Shown: piece after piece, positions 28,111 through 35,475 of the stretch
How the letters are laid out: every line of letters starts with the position of its first letter
Position numbering within the stretch: position 1 is the first letter of the stretch
From: Pseudomonas peli
Lineage (GTDB): Bacteria > Pseudomonadota > Gammaproteobacteria > Pseudomonadales > Pseudomonadaceae
Direction of reading: 5' to 3'
Length of the DNA: 64,000 bases
Assembly: GCF_900099645.1 (NCBI RefSeq)
Contig: NZ_FMTL01000003.1
Span: 310,001-374,000, forward strand
Notes under the pieces: model-generated
Database searches by the model: none
What the model was told of the DNA's origin: nothing
What the model saw: the letters and a program-made list of their open reading frames with translations, nothing else
Position numbers and translations under genes: made by a program

Positions 28111-28540
28111 GCGCGGCTCCGAGCTTGAAGACGAGCAGCATTCTACAGACCCGCGCCCCCGTCCGTGGGTGCGGGTAATTGCTTCATTGGGTGTGTTTGG
28201 ATTTTTGATTGGTTTGATGATTGGCCGGATGTTCCAGCCTGACCCATTGTGGCTTGAGCGTGTTGACGTGCTGGAGCAGCGGCTGGAGTTCTGGTTCAAC
28301 GTTGAGCCGGTGCCGCATGAGGAGCATGTGGGCGGTGTGGTGATCCTGCGCTTGCAGAGTTTTGGGCGCGAGCAGCAAGGCCAGTTAGAAGTACAGGGGC
28401 GCTTGGCCAACTGGCGTTTGCAGCGTGAGCGAAGGGATTTGGTCTTGAAGGTGGTGGCGGCCCGTCCTTTGCGCAGTGAATGGCACGCTGAAGAGGTGGA
28501 CGGGCGCTGGCGGCTGGTGGTCAGCCTGATGGAGCAATAA
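28109..28540 (+). CDS. Small inner-membrane protein of unknown function
   Basis: A 143-residue protein with one N-terminal transmembrane helix (about 23-42, VIASLGVFGFLIGLMIGRMF). A soluble part follows, DPLWLERVDVLEQRLEFWFN...LVLKVVAARPLRSEWHAEEVDGRWRLVVSL, predicted to face the periplasm. I do not recognise a domain. By position it corresponds to the small gene between trmL and ntrC in P. aeruginosa (recalled as PA5126). Its start overlaps the start of trmL on the other strand. AAGGAT precedes it inside the trmL coding region. The gene ends beside the putative small RNA at 28535. Confidence 0.7.
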   Translation: MRGSELEDEQHSTDPRPRPWVRVIASLGVFGFLIGLMIGRMFQPDPLWLERVDVLEQRLEFWFNVEPVPHEEHVGGVVILRLQSFGREQQGQLEVQGRLANWRLQRERRDLVLKVVAARPLRSEWHAEEVDGRWRLVVSLMEQ

Positions 28541-28591
28541 AAGAGGGGAATCCCCGGCCTGCCTGTACCAAGGTCCCCAAAACTGGGATTG
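28535..28591 (-). ncRNA. nrsZ: Putative NtrC/sigma-54-dependent small RNA (NrsZ-like)
   Basis: Inferred from its promoter. The start expected from the -24/-12 element at 28602-28617 is about 28591, reading leftward. The short transcript would hold a hairpin CCCA-GTTT-TGGG, then GGGG-ATT-CCCC followed by TCTTTTATT, a weak terminator, giving about 57 bases. It is convergent with the 28109 gene. In P. aeruginosa NrsZ, a nitrogen-induced sRNA, is encoded next to ntrC on the ntrC strand in this neighbourhood and is processed to a form of about 60 bases. The real end could lie further left, antisense to the neighbouring gene. Confidence 0.4.
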
Positions 28592-28601
28592 CTTGAGTCT
28601 A

Positions 28602-28617
28602 TGCAGGCTGTGTGCCA
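28602..28617 (-). promoter_or_regulatory. Sigma-54 (-24/-12) promoter facing leftward
   Basis: The minus strand reads TGGCACACAGCCTGCA. This matches TGGCAC-N5-TTGCA with one change, and GG and GC are separated by exactly ten bases as sigma-54 requires. Confidence 0.65.
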
Positions 28618-28717
28618 GTTTTATTACGTTGGCTACAGGCCTAGTAAATAGAGGCTCAGAGTCTGGCGGCCGTTGTTGCCGATGACAGCTAGGGCTGGCG
28701 GGGATGAATCATAGCTG

Positions 28718-28753
28718 TGCATCGGGGTGGTGGATGTGCATTGCTTTGGCGCA
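28718..28753. promoter_or_regulatory. Two NtrC-like sites upstream of the leftward sigma-54 promoter
   Basis: TGCATCGGGGTGGTGGA (28718-28734) and TGCATTGCTTTGGCGCA (28737-28753) both resemble the NtrC palindrome TGCAC-N7-GTGCA, with mismatches. Their centres lie about 135 and 154 bases before the predicted start, the usual enhancer distance. Confidence 0.45.
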
Positions 28754-29073
28754 TTTCCCGCCGCGTTCATGGCGAAGGCCTTGGCGGGGATGGGCGCAGC
28801 ACGGGGTCGAGGCCTATGCTTTGTGTTATACAGTCTTCAACTAATGTATGGCCTTTTGATGTCGCGTGGCTGTGCAGCGTTGTTTAGCAACTGGCGTTGC
28901 TATATGGCTGGCGAAGGTGTTGATTTCATATGTTTGGGTGAGGGGCAGTCGAGGCACAGTTCCAGGCGTTGCAGCAGAGGCATTGATCAGCATCAGGGGC
29001 GCGCCTGAACAGCTATTCTAAACTGTGCGGCCGGCAGGATTGCCTAGGTCGCTATGGGTGGTGGGGATTACAG
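28754..29073. other. Leader region of the MSHA locus, no gene seen
   Basis: About 320 bases before mshI. An open frame at 28727-29008 has no family resemblance and overlaps the NtrC-like sites. Possible -10 boxes (TATACA near 28829, TATTCT at 29013) lack convincing -35 partners. The promoter of the pilus operon is probably here but cannot be fixed. Confidence 0.4.
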
Positions 29074-29994
29074 TTGGCGTGGTTTGCTAAAAGAAAGATA
29101 AAAGTCGCCAATGGTTTGCTGGGCATCGAAACCAGTCCTGAAGGTATTGCACTGGCACGCGTGCTACGTGAGCCCGGCCAGCCGCCGCGCCTGCTGGAAT
29201 GCCAATTCCATGAGGCCACAAGTGTTGAACAGCCTGCCTTGCTCAAACGCTTGGTCAATGAGCTGGGCTTTGCCGGCATGCCGGTCAACCTGCTGTTGCA
29301 CCCTGCGACTTACCAGATGCTGCTGCTCGACAGTCCTGATGTACCTGCCACTGAATTGCGTGATGCGATGCGTTGGCGAGTCAAGGAGCTGATCAGTGAG
29401 CCGCTTGAGAACGTCGTCGTCGATGCGTTCAATCTGCCCGAAGATGCCTACCGTGGACGCTCACGTATGGCTTATTGCGCCGTCCTGAATAAGGCGCGGA
29501 TGCACGCCTTGGGGGCCATGTGCAACGAGGCGGGTCTGCGCCTGGGCAGCATTGATGTCACCGAAATGGCGTTCCGCAATCTGGGCGTGCTTGCTGGCAG
29601 CGAGGGCATGAGCCTGGCGCTGCTGCGTTTACGCTCCAGTGAAGGGCTGATCGCTGTTCAGCATGGCGCCGATTTATATATGGCGCGGCGCATCGAGCAG
29701 GGCCTCGACCAGGCAGACCCGGAGTTCTCAGCGATGACCCTGGAGATTCAGCGTTCGCTCGATTACTACGAAAGTCAGCTCGGTAAGGGGTACATCAACC
29801 GGCTGCTGCTGTTGCCCATGAAGCGCAATGGCGCCGCAGCCCTGCAAGCCTTGTCCAACGGCTTGGCGGTTAAGCTGCAGGCACTGGATTTGCGTGAGCT
29901 GTTTCCGGGCCAAGCCAGCGCAGAATTATCCGAGCAGGAGCAAGCCTATTGCATGGGCGCCGTAGGTGCGGCGCTGCGGCAGGAGGTTGGCTGA
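29074..29994 (+). CDS. mshI: MSHA biogenesis protein MshI (PilM-like)
   Basis: A 306-residue cytoplasmic actin-fold protein of the PilM/MshI group, expected to link the N- and O-like membrane proteins to the motor. Features: GLLGIETSPEGIALARVLRE at the start, VNLLLHPATYQMLLLDSPDVP, and EIQRSLDYYESQLGKGYINR near the C-terminus. No ATG is available at the conserved start. TTG at 29074, eight bases after GGGGA, is the likely initiation codon. The stop overlaps the next ATG (ATGA). First gene of the MSHA locus. Confidence 0.85.
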   Translation: MAWFAKRKIKVANGLLGIETSPEGIALARVLREPGQPPRLLECQFHEATSVEQPALLKRLVNELGFAGMPVNLLLHPATYQMLLLDSPDVPATELRDAMRWRVKELISEPLENVVVDAFNLPEDAYRGRSRMAYCAVLNKARMHALGAMCNEAGLRLGSIDVTEMAFRNLGVLAGSEGMSLALLRLRSSEGLIAVQHGADLYMARRIEQGLDQADPEFSAMTLEIQRSLDYYESQLGKGYINRLLLLPMKRNGAAALQALSNGLAVKLQALDLRELFPGQASAELSEQEQAYCMGAVGAALRQEVG

Positions 29995-30602
29995 TGCAAA
30001 ACCTCAACCTGTATCAGCTTGAACGTACACAACAGAGTGGACCGCGTCCCGCGCAGATGTTGCTGGGCTTAGGCGTCGTGTTGTTGCTGTGCCTAGGCCA
30101 TGCCAGTTGGCAGGCTTGGCAGCTGCATCACGGCGCACAGCGTCTGGCCGAGAAGCAGCTGCAAGCACAGCAAGAAGAGGCCCAATTGGCATCGGCTCTT
30201 GGCAGTTTTATCGAGCCAACGCTGGATGAGCGATTACCCGAGGAGCTGGCTGCGCGCGAGCAGGGCAACCGTGAGTTGCAGCGACTGGTCGCTTACTTGC
30301 AGCTGCTTGGCAGCCAACGCAGTGCCGGATTTGTTGCACCGTTGGCGGCGCTGACCGAGCAACATCCCTCAAGTGGTTTGTGGCTGAACGGCATCAGCCT
30401 GCACGAGGGGGGGCGGCATATTCGTCTGCAGGGGCGTAGCCAGGACCAGGAGTTGCTGCCGGCGTACTTGCAGCGTCTGGGGCAGAGTGCCGTATTCAGC
30501 GGGCGTGAGTTCGCGCGTTTCGATGTGCAGCGCGGTGACGATCAACTGCTGCATTTTGACCTCTCGTCCCAGCTGAAGGATAAGGAGGCCGGCGATGAAT
30601 AA
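29994..30602 (+). CDS. MSHA biogenesis protein, PilN-like
   Basis: A 202-residue bitopic inner-membrane protein. A short cytoplasmic start MQNLNLYQLERTQ holds the NLY motif that docks into the PilM groove. A transmembrane segment follows at about 24-42, then a periplasmic coiled coil (43-95) and a ferredoxin-like domain (GLWLNGISLHEGGRHIRLQG). It is the counterpart of MshI2/PilN. The ATG at 29994 overlaps the mshI stop and has AGGAGG upstream. It overlaps mshJ by eight bases. Confidence 0.82.
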   Translation: MQNLNLYQLERTQQSGPRPAQMLLGLGVVLLLCLGHASWQAWQLHHGAQRLAEKQLQAQQEEAQLASALGSFIEPTLDERLPEELAAREQGNRELQRLVAYLQLLGSQRSAGFVAPLAALTEQHPSSGLWLNGISLHEGGRHIRLQGRSQDQELLPAYLQRLGQSAVFSGREFARFDVQRGDDQLLHFDLSSQLKDKEAGDE

Positions 30603-31275
30603 GTGGCTGCAGCGCTGGCAGGGTATGGCCGCGCGCGAGCGCTGGCTGACGTACGGTGTGGCGCTGGGCCTTCTCGGAGTGCTCTATGTGCTGTTGATCG
30701 GCGACCCGTTGAGCATGCGCCTGGCCAAGCAGCAGAGTGATTGGCAAGTGGCCGAAGGTCGTCGTGCTGAGGCCGAGAGTGCTCGGTTGGAATTGCAGCG
30801 ACGCACAGAGGCTGATCCTAATCGGCAATACCTCAACGCCCTCAGCGCTGCAGCGGCGAATCGTGATGGGCTCATCCAGCAGATTGATCAGCACACCGCA
30901 GAGCTGATCACCCCGCAGAAAATGCAAACGGTGCTGCAAGAGCTGCTGCGCAAACAACCGCAGCTGCGTGTGCTGGGCATGAGTAGTTTCAGTGAGCCGG
31001 TACAGTTGGCTCCTGCCGAGCCGGCTGCGGCGCCGGTAAGCGCTGACAAAGCGCCGCCTACCCCAGCGGTGACACTCTATAAACATGGCTTGGAGCTGCA
31101 GCTGGAAGGTGGTTATTTCGACCTGTTGAACTACCTGCAAGCAGTGCACGCCAGCGGTTGGCAACTCAACTGGGACAGCCTGGATTATCAGGTTGGCGAG
31201 GCGGGCCCGAGCAAGGCCAGCATCCGTCTGAAACTCTACACATTGAGTCGGCATGCGGGGTGGGTCGGTGTCTAA
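30595..31275 (+). CDS. mshJ: MSHA biogenesis protein MshJ (PilO-like)
   Basis: A 226-residue protein with a short cytoplasmic start, a transmembrane segment (about 19-37), a coiled coil (about 40-120) and a C-terminal PilO-type domain (LYKHGLELQLEGGYFDLLNYLQ, cut here at LNYLQ). Pairs with the PilN-like protein to form the alignment subcomplex between motor and secretin. AGGAGG lies six bases before the ATG, inside the previous gene. Confidence 0.85.
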   Translation: MNKWLQRWQGMAARERWLTYGVALGLLGVLYVLLIGDPLSMRLAKQQSDWQVAEGRRAEAESARLELQRRTEADPNRQYLNALSAAAANRDGLIQQIDQHTAELITPQKMQTVLQELLRKQPQLRVLGMSSFSEPVQLAPAEPAAAPVSADKAPPTPAVTLYKHGLELQLEGGYFDLLNYLQAVHASGWQLNWDSLDYQVGEAGPSKASIRLKLYTLSRHAGWVGV

Positions 31276-31585
31276 AGTCCTGTTACTGAGTCTGCTATTG
31301 AGCAGTGCGGCGCTGGCCGACAATGTGGGTATCGACCCGACCCAGCCACCGCGCGAGCTGTTGCCTGCCGCCGCGGCCAGTGGCGACAGCCCGCTGATAT
31401 TGCAAGCCATCGTGCGTGGTGCCCAGGGCAGCCGCGCAGTGATTGGTGGACAGAACCTGCGAGTCGGCGAGCGCTATGCCGATGCCCGGGTGCTGGCCAT
31501 CCATGCGCAGTCCGTATTGATTGAGCGCCAGGGCCAGCAACAGCTGCTGCGCCTGGCTGAACCCGTTATGCAACCGAGCCGATGA
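31253..31585 (+). CDS. mshK: MSHA biogenesis protein MshK
   Basis: A small periplasmic protein of about 110 residues with a signal peptide (KVLLLSLLLSSAALA), then DPTQPPRELLP, LILQAIVRGAQGSRAVIGGQ and a C-terminal HAQSVLIERQGQQQLLRL. This matches the PilP-like role between the inner-membrane proteins and secretin MshL. The ATG at 31253 overlaps mshJ by 23 bases. GTG at 31268, after GGGGTGG, would give 105 residues and is equally possible. Confidence 0.78.
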   Translation: MRGGSVSKVLLLSLLLSSAALADNVGIDPTQPPRELLPAAAASGDSPLILQAIVRGAQGSRAVIGGQNLRVGERYADARVLAIHAQSVLIERQGQQQLLRLAEPVMQPSR

Positions 31586-33192
31586 TGCCCATGATCAGAT
31601 TTTTGCCCAGTGTCTGTCTGTTGAGCCTGAGCTGTCTGCTTGTGGCCTGCCAGACCTTCAAGGATGGTGACGCGCAACTCTATGAGCAGAGCGGCAAGTT
31701 GCTGGATGACAGCCTCAAGCAGGCTCAGGCCGCCCCCAAGGTGATGCCGCCGCTGGCCGTGCAGGCCGCGTTGATCCCGCCGCTGGGCAGCGGCTTCAGC
31801 AGTGGCCCGCGCTTTGATGTGGCGGCCAAGGACATGCCGGCGCGTGAGTTCTTTCTCAGCCTGATGGAGGGTGCTGGGCAGAACCTGGTGGTGCATCCGG
31901 ACGTGAGCGGCACCATTACCTTCAGTCTGCGCCGCGTCACCCTCGATGAAGTGCTCGCAGCGGTGCGCGACAGTTACGGTTATGACTTCCGCCGTACCAG
32001 CTATGGCTACCAGATCCTGCCCAATCAGGTGATTACCCGCAGTTACGACATCAACTACCTCAACCTGCAGCGTATCGGCCAGACCGATACACGGGTCAGC
32101 TCCGGGCAGGTGGAAAGCACCAGTAACAACAACGCGGGCAGCGGCGTCAGCAACAGCACCAACACCAGCGGCAACAGCAATACTGTGACCACCCTCAACG
32201 CCAGCCAGGTCAGCACTTCCAGCAATGTCGACTTCTGGAATGAAGTGCGCCAGGTGGTGGAAATGATCGTGGCGGGTGACAGCAACAGCAGCGTGATGGT
32301 CAATCCGCAGGCCAGTCTGCTGGTGGTGCGGGCGCACAGCGCTGCTCAGGAAAACGTCGCGCGCTTTCTTGAGCAGGCGCAGATCAACCTGCAGCGGCAG
32401 GTGATTCTGGAGACCAAGATCCTCGAGGTGCAGCTCTCCGACGGCTTCCAGGCCGGCATCAGCTGGGACCAGATTGGTGGCGATGTCAGCAGTAACCTGG
32501 GGGCTGCGGCGCTGAGTGGCCCAACTGGGGTCAATGGTGTATTCGGCATTGCCCTGACCCTGGGGGATTTCACCGGGCTGATCGAGTTGCTGGAGACGCA
32601 AGGTGAGGTACGTGTGCTCTCTAGCCCGCGTATCTCCACGTTGAATAACCAGAAAGCGGTGATCAAGGTGGGGACTGACGAATTCTTTGTCACCAACGTC
32701 TCCTCCACCGGTTCCACGGCCACGGTGGGCGGGGTTACTGAGCCGACCCAGGACATCACCCTGACGCCATTCTTCTCCGGTATCTCCCTCGACGTTACGC
32801 CGCAGATCGATCAGAACGACACCGTGACCCTGCATGTGCGGCCGACCGTCAGCCGTGTGCGTGATCAGAACAAGACCATCACCCTGGGCGAAGACAATGT
32901 ATTCAACCTGCCGCTGGCGTTGTCCACCACGCGCCAGTCGGACTCCATCGTGCGTGCCCGCAGTGGCCAGGTGGTGGTGATTGGCGGCCTGCTGCAGAAC
33001 AACAACGAAAACACCGATGCCAGCATTCCCTGGGCCAGCACCCTGCCGATCGTCGGCAACCTGTTCAAGCAGCAGCGCAAAGCACTGCAGCAGAGCGAGC
33101 TGGTGATTCTCATGCGGCCGCAGGTGGTCAGTGATGAGGTCTGGCTGAATGAGCTGCGCAAGAGTGCGCAAACCTTCAAAGAGCTGAGATAG
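31582..33192 (+). CDS. mshL: MSHA secretin MshL
   Basis: Outer-membrane channel for the pilus, 536 residues. A lipoprotein signal has lipobox LVAC near residue 20. The N-terminal STN-like domain is FDVAAKDMPAREFF...VHPDVSGTITF. An Asn/Ser/Thr-rich linker lies at about 178-212. The secretin core includes VILETKILEVQLSDGFQAGI, VRVLSSPRISTLNNQKAVIKVG and SGQVVVIGGLLQ. The ATG overlaps the mshK stop. It is homologous to PilQ/GspD. Confidence 0.95.
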   Translation: MMPMIRFLPSVCLLSLSCLLVACQTFKDGDAQLYEQSGKLLDDSLKQAQAAPKVMPPLAVQAALIPPLGSGFSSGPRFDVAAKDMPAREFFLSLMEGAGQNLVVHPDVSGTITFSLRRVTLDEVLAAVRDSYGYDFRRTSYGYQILPNQVITRSYDINYLNLQRIGQTDTRVSSGQVESTSNNNAGSGVSNSTNTSGNSNTVTTLNASQVSTSSNVDFWNEVRQVVEMIVAGDSNSSVMVNPQASLLVVRAHSAAQENVARFLEQAQINLQRQVILETKILEVQLSDGFQAGISWDQIGGDVSSNLGAAALSGPTGVNGVFGIALTLGDFTGLIELLETQGEVRVLSSPRISTLNNQKAVIKVGTDEFFVTNVSSTGSTATVGGVTEPTQDITLTPFFSGISLDVTPQIDQNDTVTLHVRPTVSRVRDQNKTITLGEDNVFNLPLALSTTRQSDSIVRARSGQVVVIGGLLQNNNENTDASIPWASTLPIVGNLFKQQRKALQQSELVILMRPQVVSDEVWLNELRKSAQTFKELR

Positions 33193-33196
33193 GCCG

Positions 33197-34129
33197 ATGT
33201 ATGAAGCCTTCTTTGGTCTGCACGAAAAGCCTTTCGCGCTGACCCCGAACACCGGTTTTCTGGTGCAGCTGGCGCCCTATCAGGCGTGCCTCAACCTGCT
33301 GCGCGTGGCTCTCGGTGAAGGTGAAGGGTTTATCAAAGTCACAGGGGAAGTGGGCACCGGCAAGACGTTACTCTGCCGCACGTTGCTCAATGAGCTCGAC
33401 GCTGAGCGCTTTCAGCTGGCCTATTTGCCCAATCCGGGCATGAGCCCGACGGGCTTGCGCCAGGCCTTGGCGCGTGAGCTGGGCATTGAAGGTATTGAAG
33501 AGCTGGATACCCAGGCGGTGCTGGAGGCCTTGCACCGACGGCTGATTGAGCTGGCCGCCGCAGGCAAAAGCACGGTGCTACTGATTGACGAGGCCCAGGC
33601 ACTGCCTACCGCGACTCTGGAAGCACTGCGTCTGCTGACCAACCTGGAAACCGAGCGGGCCAAACTGCTGCAGGTGGTGCTGTTCGGCCAGCCCGAGCTG
33701 GATGCGACCCTGGCGCGTCCGGAGTTTCGTCAGCTGCGCCAGCGCATCACCTTTTCCTATCAACTGCGTGCGTTGGATGTCAAAGACACCAGCCGTTACT
33801 TGAGCGAACGTCTGGCGGTGGCCGGCTATCGTGGCGAGTCGCTGTTTGAAATGCCCGCAGTGCGGTGCTTGGTACAGGGCAGCGGCGGTATTCCACGATT
33901 GCTCAATATCCTGGCGCATAAAGCCTTGATGGTGGCCTTCGGTGAGGGGGTGCGGCAGGTGCGTGTCAGCCATGTCAAACGCGCCCGGCGCGATACTGAA
34001 GGTGCGCAACCTTTCCTGCATCGGCGCTCCCCCTGGTTGGGGTGGGGCATGCTGGTCGGTGTGTTGTCGATTGTGTTGGTTGTGGGCGCGTGGCCCTGGC
34101 TGGCGCACTGGCGGGAGTGGCTGCTATGA
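33197..34129 (+). CDS. mshM: MSHA AAA ATPase MshM (ExeA-like)
   Basis: A 310-residue protein. It starts MYEAFFGLHEKPFALTPN, the ExeA/GspA signature, with Walker A GEVGTGKT (about 51-58), Walker B TVLLIDEAQAL, and sensor region LRQRITFSYQL. One transmembrane segment lies near the C-terminus (about 281-301). It may help place the secretin or the pilus machine. It follows mshL by four bases. Confidence 0.92.
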   Translation: MYEAFFGLHEKPFALTPNTGFLVQLAPYQACLNLLRVALGEGEGFIKVTGEVGTGKTLLCRTLLNELDAERFQLAYLPNPGMSPTGLRQALARELGIEGIEELDTQAVLEALHRRLIELAAAGKSTVLLIDEAQALPTATLEALRLLTNLETERAKLLQVVLFGQPELDATLARPEFRQLRQRITFSYQLRALDVKDTSRYLSERLAVAGYRGESLFEMPAVRCLVQGSGGIPRLLNILAHKALMVAFGEGVRQVRVSHVKRARRDTEGAQPFLHRRSPWLGWGMLVGVLSIVLVVGAWPWLAHWREWLL

Positions 34130-35475
34130 GCCTGGTGAACGACATGCTGCGTGACCTGGAAACCCGGCGCGCCGCACCCAGTGAACGGCTGCAGTTGGAT
34201 GGGCTGTACGCGGTGGATGAAACCGCTGTGACCCGCCGCGACCGATATGAGCGTCTGCGCCGCAGCGTTGTCGTGCTGGCGGTGGTGGCCGTGCTCGCTG
34301 TCCTACTTGGCCTGTTGGTTGATCGGCTGCTCAGTGCAGCGCCTGAGGTGTCCACCGTAACGCCGCCCGTGGCGCCCGCTTCGGCGGTACCGTCGCCGGT
34401 GCAGATACTCGACGTGCTGCCGCAACATGATGGCCGTGGCTTGGTGCTGCAGCTGCTGCTGGATCGCAGCGTGGCCTATCAGCGTAACGAAGAAAGTGGC
34501 GCTGTCAGCCTGCGCCTGAAAGATACCCAGCTGGCCGGTGAACTGCAGCAGGGGCGGTTGCAGCGCGATGGCCGGAGCATTTCCTGGCGAGTGGAGAACT
34601 CGGGTACGGATGTGCAAGTCCTGCTGGTCGGCCTGGGCAATAGCTTGGCAGTGTCTGACCGCCTTGAAGCGGCAGGTGACCGCTGGATGCTTTGGATAGA
34701 CGTGCCTCTGAATACGCCTGTTGAGGCGATTGATGCCCCTTTGGCACTGGATAACCTGCCCCCGGCCGAAGCCGAAAACGCGCACAGTGAAGCGCCACTG
34801 CCGGCGTGGGTCAGTGCGCCATTACCGACGCCTGTTGCCGCCTCGCCACCTCCACCCGCAGTACAACCCATAGCACCCGTTGCTGCGCCGCAGGTGAAGA
34901 TTGCCGCGTACCAGCCCGACACCCTGACCTTGGCGCGTCAGGCCTTGCAGGCAGGCGACCACCCTCGCGCGATCAGCCTGCTTGAAACCCTGCAGAACAC
35001 CCGTGGCCATGACCCACAAGTGCTGCGCTGGTTGGCCCGCGCCTATCTGGCGGCCGACGATCAGCAGCGTCTCCTCGACTGGCTGCCCGCGCAACTGGCG
35101 CAACTGCCCGATGACAGTGAGCTACGCCTGATACTGGCACGCGCGCAATTGCAGGCCGGTGATACCCGTCGCGCTGTGGCGACGCTGGAGCAGAACCCGC
35201 CGCGCCTCGAACAGGAACCGACTTACTTTGCGTTGCTGGCCGCCAGCTATCAACAGACCGACCAATGGCAAAACAGTGCCGACTTGTACCGGCGTCTGCT
35301 CGCCCTGCGGCCCAGCCAGTCAACCTGGCAACTCGGGCTGGCGATTGCCCTTGAGCAGCTCGATCAACCGGCCGAAGCTGGCCGCCATTATCGTCTGGCC
35401 CTCCTGGGCACAGACCTGGACGACAGCACTCGACGCTTCGTCAGTGAACGCGCCAAGGCGCTTGGAGGCCTTTGA
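34126..35475 (+). CDS. mshN: MSHA biogenesis protein MshN (TPR)
   Basis: A 449-residue protein beginning MSLVNDMLRDLETRRA, the usual MshN start. A transmembrane segment lies at about 44-66, followed by a Pro/Ala-rich periplasmic linker (about 235-285) and C-terminal tetratricopeptide repeats (HPRAISLLETL, RWLARAYLAADD, ELRLILARAQLQAGD, ATYQ-type helices). Its ATG overlaps the mshM stop and its stop overlaps the mshE ATG, so translation is coupled through the three genes. Confidence 0.88.
   Translation: MSLVNDMLRDLETRRAAPSERLQLDGLYAVDETAVTRRDRYERLRRSVVVLAVVAVLAVLLGLLVDRLLSAAPEVSTVTPPVAPASAVPSPVQILDVLPQHDGRGLVLQLLLDRSVAYQRNEESGAVSLRLKDTQLAGELQQGRLQRDGRSISWRVENSGTDVQVLLVGLGNSLAVSDRLEAAGDRWMLWIDVPLNTPVEAIDAPLALDNLPPAEAENAHSEAPLPAWVSAPLPTPVAASPPPPAVQPIAPVAAPQVKIAAYQPDTLTLARQALQAGDHPRAISLLETLQNTRGHDPQVLRWLARAYLAADDQQRLLDWLPAQLAQLPDDSELRLILARAQLQAGDTRRAVATLEQNPPRLEQEPTYFALLAASYQQTDQWQNSADLYRRLLALRPSQSTWQLGLAIALEQLDQPAEAGRHYRLALLGTDLDDSTRRFVSERAKALGGL

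Noticed and set aside
28664..28680. Second sigma-54 promoter on the plus strand (TGGCGGCCGTTGTTGC)
   Set aside because: GG and GC are 11 rather than ten bases apart, which sigma-54 does not tolerate well.
28640..28700. Cyclic di-GMP (GEMM) riboswitch in the MSHA leader
   Set aside because: The region was read for the conserved GEMM core and tetraloop receptor; neither is present.
28727..29008. 93-codon plus-strand frame before mshI
   Set aside because: It has no ribosome site, no family resemblance and an odd Cys/Arg-rich end, and it overlaps the NtrC-like sites. Treated as non-coding.
31474..33252. 592-codon minus-strand frame opposite mshL
   Set aside because: Shadow of the secretin gene; no start context or recognisable motif.
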